Positions 26,671 through 35,731 of a DNA stretch of 52,090 bases are shown piece after piece. The notes under the pieces are model-generated. The model was not told where the DNA came from. It ran no database searches and worked only from the letters and a program-made list of their open reading frames with translations. Source of the stretch: Microbacterium sp. K24. GTDB lineage: Bacteria > Actinomycetota > Actinomycetes > Actinomycetales > Microbacteriaceae. Both the position numbers and the translations under genes were made by a program. The stretch lies in assembly GCF_004794465.1 (NCBI RefSeq), contig NZ_SSDJ01000122.1, positions 1-52,090 of the forward strand, written 5' to 3'. The stretch's first letter is position 1. Each line of letters opens with the position of its first letter.

Positions 26671-29304
26671 GTGACGGACTCCGCAAAGCCTACCCTCATG
26701 GTCATCGACGGCCATTCGCTCGCCTACCGTGCCTTCTTCGCCCTTCCGGTCGAGAACTTCACGACCAAGGACAACCAGCACACGAACGCCATCTACGGGT
26801 TCCTGTCGATGCTGGTGAACCTCATCAAGGCCGAGCAGCCGACCCACCTGGCGATCGCCTTCGACACCTCGCGCCACTCGTTCCGCACCGACGAGTATCC
26901 CGAGTACAAGGCGACGAGGTCCGAGACCCCGCAGGAGTTCCGCGGGCAGATCCCGCTGCTGCAGGACTGTCTCGCCGCGATGTCCATCCCCGTGCTCACC
27001 AAGGAGGGGATCGAGGCCGACGACATCCTCGCCACACTCTCGAAGCAAGGTGTGGAGCAGGGTTACGACGTGCTGATCGTCTCCGGCGACCGCGACAGCA
27101 TCCAGCTGGTGAACGACGAGGTCACGCTGCTGTACCCGAACGTGCAGGGGGTCTCGCAGCTCAAGCGGTACGACCCGGCGACGGTCGAGGAGCGCTACGG
27201 CGTGCGTCCCGAGCAGTACCCCGACATCGCGGCCCTGGTAGGCGAGACCAGCGACAACCTCCCCGGAGTGCCGAAGGTCGGCGAGAAGACCGCGGTCAAG
27301 TGGCTCACCCAGTTCGGCACGCTCGACGAGCTGCTCGATCGCGCCGACGAGATCAAGGGTGTCGTCGGCGGCAACCTGCGCGACCACATCGATGATGTGC
27401 GGCGCAACCGCAAGCTGAACCGGCTCCTCACCGATGTCGAGCTTCCGGTCGCACCGGGCGACCTCGCGGTGACGCCGATCGACGCGCAGGCCGTTCGCGA
27501 CATCTTCGCCCGTCTCGAGTTCCGCACGCTCCTCCCGCGCGTCTTCGAGGCCGTCGGTGCCGGCGAGGTCGCCGACGACCCGGCGTCCGCCGTCGTGATG
27601 CCGGAGCCCGCGGAGGTCGCACCCTCTGATCTCGCCGCGTGGGCCGTCGCTCAAGACGGCGACGTCGCGGTGCGGATCGTCACGCAGAACGGCACGCCCG
27701 TCCGCATCGGGGTGGCCACGACCAGCGAGCTGCGTGAGTCGGATTGGACGGATGCCGCGCCCGAGGCGCTGCGCGACTGGATCGAGTCCGCGAGCCCGAA
27801 GGTCCTGCACGATGCGAAGCCCCAGGTCAAAGCGCTGCTGCGTCAGGGCATGCGCCTCGACGGCCTCGCGTACGACACGAGCCTGGCCGGGTGGCTGCTG
27901 CGGCCGAGCTTCCCCGACAAGACGCTCGCCGACCTGGTCGAGCGCTACCTGGGCGAGAAGCTGCCGGAAGCCGATCCCTCTCAGCTCGTGCCCGAGACCG
28001 AGGGCGCGACCCCCTCGCAGGAGGCGTGGTTCGCTCTCCGCGTCGCCGATGCGCTGCGCGAGGACATCCCCGAGTCGGTGAACACGGTGCTCGTCGACAT
28101 CGAGCTCCCCACCCTGACCACGCTCGCCGACATGGAGGTCGCCGGGGTCGCCGTGTCGCACGACGTGCTGTCGACCTTCTCGGGTGAGCTCGCGACCCGG
28201 GCCGACGGACTCGCACAGGAGGCGTTCACCAGCATCGGACGCGAGTTCAACCTCGGATCGCCCAAGCAGCTGCAGGAGGTGCTGTTCGAAGACCTGCAGC
28301 TTCCGAAGACCCGCAAGACGAAGTCGGGCTACTCGACCGATGCCGCCGCGCTGGCAGATCTGCAGGAGACGCACCCGCATCCGTTCCTGAGCCTGCTCCT
28401 GCAGCACCGTGAGGCGACGAAGCTCCGCCAGATCATCGAGTCTCTCGACACCGCCATCGGCGACGACCACCGCGTGCACACGACGTACGTGCAGACCGGA
28501 AGCCAGACCGGACGCCTGTCCAGCACCGACCCCAACCTGCAGAACATCCCGGTCCGTACCGAGGAGTCGCGTCGCATCCGCAGCGCCTTCCAGGTGGGCG
28601 AGGGCTACGAGGCGCTCCTCACGGCCGACTATTCGCAGATCGAGATGCGCATCATGGCGCATCTTTCCGGCGACGAGGGGCTCATCGAGGCGTTCAACAG
28701 CGGTGAAGACCTCCACCGCTTCGTCGGCGCACGGGTCTTCGGCGTCGATCCGAGCGAAGTGACACCGGCGATGCGCACGAAGGTGAAGGCGATGTCGTAC
28801 GGACTCGTCTACGGGCTCTCGGCCTTCGGGCTCTCCAAGCAGCTGCGCATCGAGCAGTCCGAGGCCAAGCAGCTGATGGTCGAGTACTTCGCCCGGTTCG
28901 GCGCTGTCCGCGACTACCTGCGTGCGTCGGTGATGAAGGCGAAGGAGGTCGGCTACACCGAGACGATCTTCGGCCGCCGCCGCCCGTTCCCCGACCTCGC
29001 GAGTCCCAACCGCGTCTTGCGTGAGAACGCCGAGCGTGCGGCCCTCAATGCGCCGATCCAGGGGAGCGCGGCCGACATCATGAAGATCGCGCTGCTGCAC
29101 ATCCACGACGACCTGCGGTCCGAGAAGCTCTCGTCGCGAGCGCTGCTGCAGATCCACGATGAGCTCGTGGTCGAGGTCGCCCCCGGTGAGTGGGATGCGG
29201 TCGAGCGCGTCGTCCGGAAGCGGATGGGTGATGCCGCCGACCTGCGGGTTCCGCTCGACGTGCAGGTCGGACGCGGTGCCGACTGGAACGAGGCCGCGCA
29301 CTGA
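26671..29304 (+). CDS. polA: DNA polymerase I
   Basis: DNA polymerase I acts in repair and Okazaki-fragment processing. It is 877 residues. The 5' nuclease domain (1 to about 300) starts LMVIDGHSLAYRAFFALP and has IEADDILATL and VSGDRDSIQLV. The central 3'-5' exonuclease-like domain (about 305-480) lacks the DxE motif, so proofreading is probably absent, as in mycobacterial Pol I. The polymerase domain has motif A TADYSQIEMRIMAHLSGD, motif B RTKVKAMSYGLVYG and motif C QIHDELVVEV. GTG start, probably leaderless. The divergent hotdog gene lies 45 bases upstream. Confidence 0.97.
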   Translation: MTDSAKPTLMVIDGHSLAYRAFFALPVENFTTKDNQHTNAIYGFLSMLVNLIKAEQPTHLAIAFDTSRHSFRTDEYPEYKATRSETPQEFRGQIPLLQDCLAAMSIPVLTKEGIEADDILATLSKQGVEQGYDVLIVSGDRDSIQLVNDEVTLLYPNVQGVSQLKRYDPATVEERYGVRPEQYPDIAALVGETSDNLPGVPKVGEKTAVKWLTQFGTLDELLDRADEIKGVVGGNLRDHIDDVRRNRKLNRLLTDVELPVAPGDLAVTPIDAQAVRDIFARLEFRTLLPRVFEAVGAGEVADDPASAVVMPEPAEVAPSDLAAWAVAQDGDVAVRIVTQNGTPVRIGVATTSELRESDWTDAAPEALRDWIESASPKVLHDAKPQVKALLRQGMRLDGLAYDTSLAGWLLRPSFPDKTLADLVERYLGEKLPEADPSQLVPETEGATPSQEAWFALRVADALREDIPESVNTVLVDIELPTLTTLADMEVAGVAVSHDVLSTFSGELATRADGLAQEAFTSIGREFNLGSPKQLQEVLFEDLQLPKTRKTKSGYSTDAAALADLQETHPHPFLSLLLQHREATKLRQIIESLDTAIGDDHRVHTTYVQTGSQTGRLSSTDPNLQNIPVRTEESRRIRSAFQVGEGYEALLTADYSQIEMRIMAHLSGDEGLIEAFNSGEDLHRFVGARVFGVDPSEVTPAMRTKVKAMSYGLVYGLSAFGLSKQLRIEQSEAKQLMVEYFARFGAVRDYLRASVMKAKEVGYTETIFGRRRPFPDLASPNRVLRENAERAALNAPIQGSAADIMKIALLHIHDDLRSEKLSSRALLQIHDELVVEVAPGEWDAVERVVRKRMGDAADLRVPLDVQVGRGADWNEAAH

Positions 29305-29347
29305 GCGGCCGCGGACAGAACCGATATATCGAGGAGGGGCCGGGGAT

Positions 29348-29353
29348 TAGGCT
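29348..29353 (+). promoter_or_regulatory. Candidate -10 box (TAGGCT), leaderless start
   Basis: TAGGCT ends 6 bases before the ATG at 29360 of the DUF885 gene. Confidence 0.42.
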
Positions 29354-29359
29354 GAAGGG

Positions 29360-31036
29360 ATGACTTCAGCTCCCCGCACTCCGTCCGCCATCGACAAGGT
29401 CGCCGATGAGTGGGTCGATACGATCGCTGTCCTCGCTCCCACCCTCGGCACCTACATCGGACGAGACGAGGTGAACGATCGCTTCGGCGACCTGAGCCCG
29501 CAGGGACACGAGGAGGTCGCCCACGCGGCGCGCGCCACACTCGACAAGCTCTCGTCGCTCGAGCCCGTCGACGCGATCGACGAGGTCACCAAGACCGACC
29601 TGAGCGCCGAGCTCCGCCTCGATCTCGAACTCCACGAAGCCAAGTGGCACCTGCGCGACCTCAACGTGATCGCCTCGAACGCGCAGGATGTGCGCGCGGC
29701 GTTCGACCTGATGCCGACGGCCACCGCCGACGACTGGGGTGTCATCGCGAAGCGACTCGCCGCGGTACCCGACGCCCTGCGCGGCTACACCGAGACCCTG
29801 AGGCAGGGCATCGCCGAAGGGGTGACTCCCGCACGGCGCCAGGTCGTCGAGGTCGCCACCCAGATCGATCGTTACACCGCCGACGACGGATTCTTCGCGG
29901 CTTTCGTCGCCGATGCCGCCCCGGAGGAGGGACAGCTGCCGGCATCCCTCGCCCGCACGCTCGCCGACAACTCCGCCGCAGCGCGCGTCGCCTACGGCGA
30001 ACTCCGTCGGTTCCTCGCCGAGGAACTCGCGCCCGCCGCGGGTGAGGTCGACGCGGTCGGCCGGGAGCTCTACGCGCTCAACTCCCGTCGCTTCCTCGGG
30101 GCGACGATCGACCTCGACGAGACCTACGAGTGGGGCCGCGAGGAACTCGCACGCATGGTGGCCGAGCAGACCGCTATCGCGAACGAGATCCTGCCGGGCG
30201 CTTCGGTCGAAGAGGCCGTCGCCCACCTGGAGTCCGATCCTGCCCGCAAGCTGGTCGGCACCGATGCTCTCCAGAAGTGGATGCAGGAGACGAGCGACCG
30301 CGCGGTCGCCGAGCTCGGGGCTTCGCACTTCGACATCCCGGAGGCGATCCGCACGATCGAATGCATGATCGCGCCCACCCAGGAGGGCGGGATCTACTAC
30401 ACCGGTCCGACGGACGACTTCTCCCGTCCTGGCCGCATGTGGTGGTCGGTGCCCGAGGGCGTCACCGAGTTCGACACCTGGCGCGAGCTGACCACGGTCT
30501 TCCACGAGGGCGTACCCGGCCATCACCTGCAGATCGCGCAGGCGGTCTACAACCGTGCCGAGCTGAACTCGTGGCGGCGCCTGCTCGCCGGCACCTCGGG
30601 GCACGCCGAGGGCTGGGCCCTGTACGCGGAGCGCCTCATGGAGCAGCTGGGCTACCTCGACGATCCCGCCGATCGTCTCGGCATGCTCGACGGACAGCGC
30701 ATGCGCGCCGCCCGCGTCGTCCTCGACATCGGCGTGCACCTGGGCAAGCCCCGCCTCGACGGAACGGGTACCTGGGACGCGGCGTACGCTCTGGACTTCA
30801 TGCGCAGCAATGTCAACATGTCGGACCAGTTCGTGCAGTTCGAGGTGAACCGCTACCTCGGGTGGCCGGGTCAGGCTCCGTCGTACAAGGTGGGGCAGCG
30901 CATCTGGGAGCAGGTCCGCGATGCCGTGCGCGCTGCCGAGGGGGAGAACTTCTCGTTCAAGGAGTTCCACAAGCGGGCGCTCGACATGGGCGGCGTCGGC
31001 CTGGACACCCTTCGCACCTCGCTCCTGCCACGCTGA
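29360..31036 (+). CDS. DUF885 family protein, putative metallopeptidase
   Basis: This 558-residue cytoplasmic protein belongs to DUF885, a helical family thought to be metal-dependent peptidases. The hallmark is FHEGVPGHHLQIAQAV: H382, E383, H388 and H389 in a stretched HExxxGHH arrangement. Downstream come GHAEGWALYAERLMEQLGYL and the C-terminal PGQAPSYKVGQRIW, both typical of the family. No signal peptide is visible. Substrate unknown. It follows polA by 55 bases but probably has its own leaderless promoter. Confidence 0.88.
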   Translation: MTSAPRTPSAIDKVADEWVDTIAVLAPTLGTYIGRDEVNDRFGDLSPQGHEEVAHAARATLDKLSSLEPVDAIDEVTKTDLSAELRLDLELHEAKWHLRDLNVIASNAQDVRAAFDLMPTATADDWGVIAKRLAAVPDALRGYTETLRQGIAEGVTPARRQVVEVATQIDRYTADDGFFAAFVADAAPEEGQLPASLARTLADNSAAARVAYGELRRFLAEELAPAAGEVDAVGRELYALNSRRFLGATIDLDETYEWGREELARMVAEQTAIANEILPGASVEEAVAHLESDPARKLVGTDALQKWMQETSDRAVAELGASHFDIPEAIRTIECMIAPTQEGGIYYTGPTDDFSRPGRMWWSVPEGVTEFDTWRELTTVFHEGVPGHHLQIAQAVYNRAELNSWRRLLAGTSGHAEGWALYAERLMEQLGYLDDPADRLGMLDGQRMRAARVVLDIGVHLGKPRLDGTGTWDAAYALDFMRSNVNMSDQFVQFEVNRYLGWPGQAPSYKVGQRIWEQVRDAVRAAEGENFSFKEFHKRALDMGGVGLDTLRTSLLPR

Positions 31037-31090
31037 CGGGAATGCGGCAGCGCCGAGACGTGTTCATGCATCTGAATGGAAAGGGATGAC

Positions 31091-32125
31091 ATGAGCATCG
31101 AATTCGGACTGGACACGTTCGGCGACATCACGCGAGACGCCGACGGTGAGCTGCTCACCGCGGCGCAGACGATCCGCAATGTCGTGGCGCAGGCGGAGCT
31201 GGCTGACAGCGTCGGTGTGGACTTCTTCGGAGTGGGGGAGCACCACCGCTCCGAGTTCGCGGTCTCCGCACCCGAGATGGTTCTGGCGGCGATCGCCGCC
31301 CGCACCGAACGCATCCGCCTCGGAACGGCCGTCACGGTGCTGTCGTCCGACGACCCGGTCCGCGTCTTCGAGCGCTTCTCCACCCTGGACGCGCTGTCCG
31401 GCGGTCGCGCCGAGGTCGTGCTCGGTCGCGGATCCTTCATCGAGTCGTTCCCGCTGTTCGGATACGACCTCCGAGACTACGAGGCGCTGTTCGAGCAGAA
31501 GCTGGAGCTGTTCACCGAGCTGCTCAAGGAGGAGCCCGTCACCTGGTCGGGCACGATGCGGGCTCCGCTCGACAACGCGAACGTGTTCCCCAAGACGGAG
31601 AACGGGCTTCGCACGTGGGTCGGCGTGGGCGGCAGCCCGGAATCCGTCGTGCGCGTCGCGCGCCACGGCCTCGGACTCATGCTCGCGATCATCGGCGGTC
31701 CCGCGATCCGGTTCAAGCCGTTCGTCGAGCTGTACCACCGCTCGGTCGCGTCCTTCGGCACGACGGCCCACCCGGTATCGGTGCATTCGCCCGGTCACAT
31801 CGCCGAGACGGATGCCGAAGCCTGGGACGCCGCATACTCCGGCTTCGAGGCGATGAACAACACCATCGGACGCGAACGCGGCTGGCCCGCGTACAGCCGC
31901 GCGCGCTTCCAGAACGACGTCGGTCCCGAAGGCGCCATCTACGCCGGTTCGCCCGACCGGGTGGCGGCCAAGATCGCCGACACCGTCACGACGCTCGGAC
32001 TCGGGCGGTTCGACCTGAAGTACGCGACCGGTACCCTCTCACACGAGTCGATGATGCGCAGCATCGAGCTCTACGGCACCGAGGTGATCCCGCGGGTGCG
32101 CAAGATCCTCGCTGAGCGCGACTGA
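31091..32125 (+). CDS. LLM-class flavin-dependent oxidoreductase
   Basis: This 344-residue luciferase-like monooxygenase-fold protein probably uses FMN or F420. The start MSIEFGLDTFGDITRDADGE, the segment VDFFGVGEHHRSEFAVSAPE and the strand RIRLGTAVTVLSSDDPVRVFE are typical of LLM proteins. RAEVVLGRGSFIESFPLFGYD lies at the flavin site. ATG 31091 is favoured over 31076 because AAGGGA sits just ahead of it and the family begins there. Substrate unknown. A perfect hairpin follows the stop. Confidence 0.88.
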   Translation: MSIEFGLDTFGDITRDADGELLTAAQTIRNVVAQAELADSVGVDFFGVGEHHRSEFAVSAPEMVLAAIAARTERIRLGTAVTVLSSDDPVRVFERFSTLDALSGGRAEVVLGRGSFIESFPLFGYDLRDYEALFEQKLELFTELLKEEPVTWSGTMRAPLDNANVFPKTENGLRTWVGVGGSPESVVRVARHGLGLMLAIIGGPAIRFKPFVELYHRSVASFGTTAHPVSVHSPGHIAETDAEAWDAAYSGFEAMNNTIGRERGWPAYSRARFQNDVGPEGAIYAGSPDRVAAKIADTVTTLGLGRFDLKYATGTLSHESMMRSIELYGTEVIPRVRKILAERD

Positions 32126-32136
32126 ACCGTCATCGC

Positions 32137-32162
32137 AGGGTGGCGCACCCGTGCGCCGCCCT
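32137..32162 (+). terminator. GC-rich hairpin between LLM and MFS genes
   Basis: AGGGTGGCGCA (32137-32147), loop CCCG, TGCGCCGCCCT (32152-32162) gives an 11-base-pair stem with one G-U pair, 11 bases after the stop at 32125. No T-run follows. Its last base is the first base of the -10 box of the next gene, so it may be both terminator and promoter spacer. Confidence 0.5.
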
Positions 32163-32167
32163 ACGAT
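32162..32167 (+). promoter_or_regulatory. Candidate -10 box (TACGAT), leaderless start
   Basis: TACGAT ends 6 bases before the ATG at 32174 of the MFS gene. Confidence 0.4.
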
Positions 32168-32173
32168 GAGGAC

Positions 32174-33526
32174 ATGGCCAATACCGCCCTGCCGAGCCGT
32201 GCGTCGCTCGCCGCGCGCCTCGACGATCTGCCGTTCACGAAGCGTCATCTCCGCGTGCTCACCGGATCAGGAGCCGGCTGGGCTCTCGACGCGATGGACG
32301 TGGGGCTCATCTCGTTCATCCTCGCTGCGCTCACCCAGCAGTGGGGACTGACGAAGACCGACGCCGGCTGGATCGCCTCGATCGGCTTCCTCGGCATGGC
32401 GGTCGGCGCGACGCTCGGCGGACTTCTGGCCGACAGGCTGGGCCGCCGTCAGGTCTTCGCGCTCACCCTGCTCGTGTACGGCATCGCGACCGGCGCGAGT
32501 GCGGTGGTCGGCGGGATCGCCGCTCTGCTGGTCCTTCGGTTCTTCGTCGGTCTCGGTCTGGGGGCCGAGCTGCCCGTGGCCTCGACCTACGTCAGCGAGT
32601 TCGCTCCCGCCCGCATCCGCGGACGACTCATCGTGATCCTCGAGGCGTTCTGGGCCGTGGGCTGGACGGCCTCTGCCCTCATCGGCTACTTCGTGATCCC
32701 GGCATCCGACGCAGGATGGCGCTGGGCGTTCGCGCTCGGGGCGATTCCGGCGATCTACGCGCTGATCATCCGGTGGGGGCTTCCGGAGTCTCCGCGCTGG
32801 CTCGCCTCGCGCGGTCGGATCGCCGAGGCGGACCGGATCGTGTCGGCGTTCGAAGCCGAGGCGGGTGTCGTCGCGGCACCCGCGATCCGCAAGGAACCGC
32901 CGTCGAGGGCGATCGCCGTCACGACCCGCGCGCGTCTGAAGACCCTGTGGAACCAGGAGTTCCGGGTGCGCACCCTCTGCCTCTGGCTGGTGTGGCTGTG
33001 CGTCAACTTCGCGTACTACGGCGCGTTCATCTGGATCCCCAGCATCCTGCTCGATGCCGGCTTCGATCTGGTGCGCTCGTTCGGGTTCACTCTGATCATC
33101 ACGCTGGCACAGCTTCCCGGCTACGCGGTCGCCGCCTGGCTCATCGAGGTCTGGGGGCGGCGGGTGACCCTGTCGGTCTTCCTCGTGGGCTCTGCGGTCT
33201 CGGCCGTGTTCTTCGGAACCGCCACCACCGAGGTCGCGATCATCGCCTCGGGCATGGCCCTGTCGTTCTTCAACCTGGGCGCCTGGGGTGCTCTGTACGC
33301 GATCACACCCGAGACGTATCCCACGTCGCTCCGGGCGACCGGGGCAGGATGGGCGGCCGGTGTCGGGCGCATCGCCTCGATCGTCGCGCCCTTGTCCGTG
33401 CCCCTGCTGCTCGTCGCCGGCGGCACGCCGCTGCTGTTCATCGTCTTCGGCGCCTGCTTCGTCCTGGCCGCCGCGGCCGCCTGGGGGCTCGCAGACCGCG
33501 GCGGCGCCACCCTCGACGACCGCTGA
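32174..33526 (+). CDS. MFS transporter (metabolite:H+ symporter type)
   Basis: This 450-residue permease has about 12 membrane helices. Conserved MFS loop motif A is visible as GGLLADRLGRRQ between helices 2 and 3. The region VASTYVSEFAPARIRGRLIV after helix 4, and the repeat of motif A in the second half (WLIEVWGRRVTL), resemble the aromatic-acid/metabolite:H+ symporter and sugar-porter branch. The C-terminal YAITPETYPTSLRATGAGW is also typical. Substrate unknown. It starts with ATG and no Shine-Dalgarno. Confidence 0.88.
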   Translation: MANTALPSRASLAARLDDLPFTKRHLRVLTGSGAGWALDAMDVGLISFILAALTQQWGLTKTDAGWIASIGFLGMAVGATLGGLLADRLGRRQVFALTLLVYGIATGASAVVGGIAALLVLRFFVGLGLGAELPVASTYVSEFAPARIRGRLIVILEAFWAVGWTASALIGYFVIPASDAGWRWAFALGAIPAIYALIIRWGLPESPRWLASRGRIAEADRIVSAFEAEAGVVAAPAIRKEPPSRAIAVTTRARLKTLWNQEFRVRTLCLWLVWLCVNFAYYGAFIWIPSILLDAGFDLVRSFGFTLIITLAQLPGYAVAAWLIEVWGRRVTLSVFLVGSAVSAVFFGTATTEVAIIASGMALSFFNLGAWGALYAITPETYPTSLRATGAGWAAGVGRIASIVAPLSVPLLLVAGGTPLLFIVFGACFVLAAAAAWGLADRGGATLDDR

Positions 33527-33553
33527 GCGGCGCGGGCCCTCCCCGCGCGGGAA

Positions 33554-33559
33554 TAGGCT
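33554..33559 (+). promoter_or_regulatory. Candidate -10 box (TAGGCT), leaderless start
   Basis: TAGGCT ends 6 bases before the GTG at 33566 of the SGNH hydrolase gene. Confidence 0.42.
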
Positions 33560-33565
33560 TGTGCG

Positions 33566-34321
33566 GTGGCAGATGTGCGTTTCGTGGCGATCGGCGACTC
33601 CTTCACGGAAGGGGTCGGCGATGTGCTCCCCGACGGCAGGGAGCGTGGTTGGGCCGATCTCGCCGCGCAGGGCTGGGCCGACGCCGCCGGACACTCGATC
33701 CAGTACGCGAATCTCGCGATCCGCGGCAAGCTCGCCTGGCCGATCGTGCACGAGCAGCTGGAGCCGGCGCTCGCTCTCCGACCGACTCACCTCTCCTTCA
33801 ACGGGGGAGGGAACGACATGCTCAGGCCGCGCACAGACCTCGAGCACATCGCCGACGCCTTCAGCCGCGTGCTCCGTCGCTGCGACGAAGAGGGCGTCAC
33901 GCTCATCCTGCTCTCCGGCGCGAACCCCAGCGGTCAGCTGCCCATGGGGTCGCTGGTACAGCGTCGCGGCGATCTCCTCTCCGAGGCGGTGCTCCGCCGG
34001 ATCGAAGATCGCCCCGACGTGATCCGTGCGCTGAACTGGCCCGACCGTGAGCTCGCCCAGAGCGCGTACTGGTCGGAGGACCGTCTGCACATGAACGCGG
34101 CCGGCCACCACCGAGTCGCGGCCCGGGTCGTCCATGCCCTGGGCTTCGAGCCGCCGGAGACCTGGTGGGCGCCGAGCGAACGCGGCGGAGCAGGACCTTC
34201 CGGTCTCGCGTACTATCGCGAGCACGTCGGCCCGTGGGTCCGTCGTCGAGTGACGCGTACGTCCTCCGGGGACGGCCGCACGGCGAAGTACCCGATGTGG
34301 GTCGAGCGGACACCATCGTGA
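33566..34321 (+). CDS. SGNH/GDSL-type esterase
   Basis: This 251-residue SGNH hydrolase is probably an esterase or deacetylase of unknown substrate. All four blocks are visible: GDSFTEGVGD (Ser), the Gly block near YANLAIRGK, NGGGND (Asn), and DRLHMNAAGHHRVA (Asp and His). No signal peptide is present, so it should be cytoplasmic. GTG start, probably leaderless. Its stop overlaps the YczE-like gene by 4 bases, starting a three-gene run with the FGE-like gene. Confidence 0.9.
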   Translation: MADVRFVAIGDSFTEGVGDVLPDGRERGWADLAAQGWADAAGHSIQYANLAIRGKLAWPIVHEQLEPALALRPTHLSFNGGGNDMLRPRTDLEHIADAFSRVLRRCDEEGVTLILLSGANPSGQLPMGSLVQRRGDLLSEAVLRRIEDRPDVIRALNWPDRELAQSAYWSEDRLHMNAAGHHRVAARVVHALGFEPPETWWAPSERGGAGPSGLAYYREHVGPWVRRRVTRTSSGDGRTAKYPMWVERTPS

Positions 34322-34977
34322 ACCGACTGCGCGGTCGTCGGATGCCGCGCCGCATCACCCAGTTGCTCGTCGGCCTGTTCCTCTACGGCATCGGCATCGC
34401 CTTCATCGTGCGCGGGATGATCGGGGCAGCTCCCTGGGACGTCCTGACGCAGGGGATCGCACGCCACGTCCCGCTGTCGTTCGGTGTGATCACGATCCTC
34501 GTCAGCATCGTGGTGCTGCTGCTGTGGATCCCGATCCGCCAGAAGCCCGGGATCGGCACGGTGCTCAACGCGCTGCTGGTCGGTCCCGCGGCCGACGTCG
34601 GCTTCCTGCTGATCCCTGAGACCGACGCGCTGTGGGTGCGGATCCTCTTCTTCGTGATCGGTCTGCTGGTGCTGTCGGGGGCCACCGGGCTGTACATCGG
34701 CGCCGCTTTCGGCCCCGGACCGCGCGACGGCCTCATGACCGGCCTGCATCGGCGCACCGGATGGCCGATCTGGGTCGTGCGCACCGGGCTCGAGGTGATG
34801 GTGGTGGTGGTCGGCTGGGCGCTCGGCGGGAACGTCGGAGTCGGCACCCTGGCGTTCGCTCTGCTCGTCGGACCGTTGTGCCAGTACTTCCTGCGTCTGT
34901 TCGCGATCCGCCTGCCCGATCGGGCGAAGCCTGACACCGCGACGACACCCACCGGCGAGATCCGGATCGCTGGCTGA
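34318..34977 (+). CDS. YczE/YyaS/YitT-like membrane protein
   Basis: This 219-residue integral membrane protein has about five to six helices. It begins MNRLRGRRMPRRITQLLVGL, then FLYGIGIAFIVRGMIGAAPW, the pattern of YczE-like proteins. GATGLYIGAAFGPGPRDGLM matches the conserved mid-loop of the family. The molecular role is unknown. GTG at 34318 overlaps the SGNH gene stop (GTGA), so it is coupled. The FGE-like gene follows after 3 bases. Confidence 0.85.
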   Translation: MNRLRGRRMPRRITQLLVGLFLYGIGIAFIVRGMIGAAPWDVLTQGIARHVPLSFGVITILVSIVVLLLWIPIRQKPGIGTVLNALLVGPAADVGFLLIPETDALWVRILFFVIGLLVLSGATGLYIGAAFGPGPRDGLMTGLHRRTGWPIWVVRTGLEVMVVVVGWALGGNVGVGTLAFALLVGPLCQYFLRLFAIRLPDRAKPDTATTPTGEIRIAG

Positions 34978-34980
34978 AGC

Positions 34981-35727
34981 GTGTCGGACTTCGAGATGAC
35001 CCGCATTCCTGCGGGATCCGTGACCCTGCACGACGCGCGTCGGAAGCTCCAGCGCACGGTGGAACTGGAGCCGTTCGAGATCGGCGTGTATCCGGTCACC
35101 GAGGAGCAGCTGGCCGACGTGCTCGGCATCGCCCAGCGGCATCCGTCCCGTCCTGCCGTCGATGTCAGCTGGCTGCGTGCCGTGCACTTCTGCAACGCGG
35201 CCTCCGAATGGGAGGGCCTCGATCCGGTCTACCTCTTCGATGGAGAGGACGTGAGCTGGGACGTCACGGCAGACGGCTACCGGCTGCCGACAGAGGCGGA
35301 GTGGGAGTTCGCGTGCCGCGCCGGATCGGTCGGCCCGCACTACGCGCCGCTCGCGGATGCCGCGTGGACCAGCGCCGACGGCGTAGCGGCGCCGCAGAAC
35401 GTGGGCGGCAAGATCCCGAACCTCAACGGGCTGTTCGACACGCTCGGCAACGTGTGGGAGTGGTGCTGGGACCTCCTGGATCCGGCGCGGTATGACGACT
35501 ACCGGGTGTTCCGCGGCGGCGGTTTCGCCGACGATGCCTGGAGCGTGCGAGCATCGGTCCGTCGCGGCGGAGCGCCGCGCATGCACCACGACGACGTCGG
35601 CGTGCGCCTCGCGCGCGGCGCGTTCGACGGCGACGGCGAGGCGCAGGGATGGTCCGCGAAGGTCGACCGGGAGAGGGCGGCCTTCGACGGACCGCTACCG
35701 CCGGGGTGGACGCCCCTCCGTCGCTGA
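34981..35727 (+). CDS. SUMF1/FGE-like protein lacking the FGE active-site cysteines
   Basis: This 248-residue protein has the formylglycine-generating-enzyme fold. TRIPAGSVTLHD, YPVTEEQLADVLG, YRLPTEAEWEFACRAG and LGNVWEWCWDL are the classic SUMF1 strings. In true FGE the C-terminal region carries a redox cysteine pair; here the matching segment RGGGFADDAWSVRASVRRGG has none. So it is probably not a sulfatase activator and may have another role, as many SUMF1-like proteins do. No sulfatase gene is nearby. It ends the run with SGNH and YczE-like genes, 3 bases after the latter. Confidence 0.83.
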   Translation: MSDFEMTRIPAGSVTLHDARRKLQRTVELEPFEIGVYPVTEEQLADVLGIAQRHPSRPAVDVSWLRAVHFCNAASEWEGLDPVYLFDGEDVSWDVTADGYRLPTEAEWEFACRAGSVGPHYAPLADAAWTSADGVAAPQNVGGKIPNLNGLFDTLGNVWEWCWDLLDPARYDDYRVFRGGGFADDAWSVRASVRRGGAPRMHHDDVGVRLARGAFDGDGEAQGWSAKVDRERAAFDGPLPPGWTPLRR

Positions 35728-35731
35728 TCAC

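Noticed and set aside
26635..29301. An 888-codon minus-strand frame opposite polA
   Set aside because: It mirrors the whole polA gene; all conserved polymerase motifs are on the + strand.
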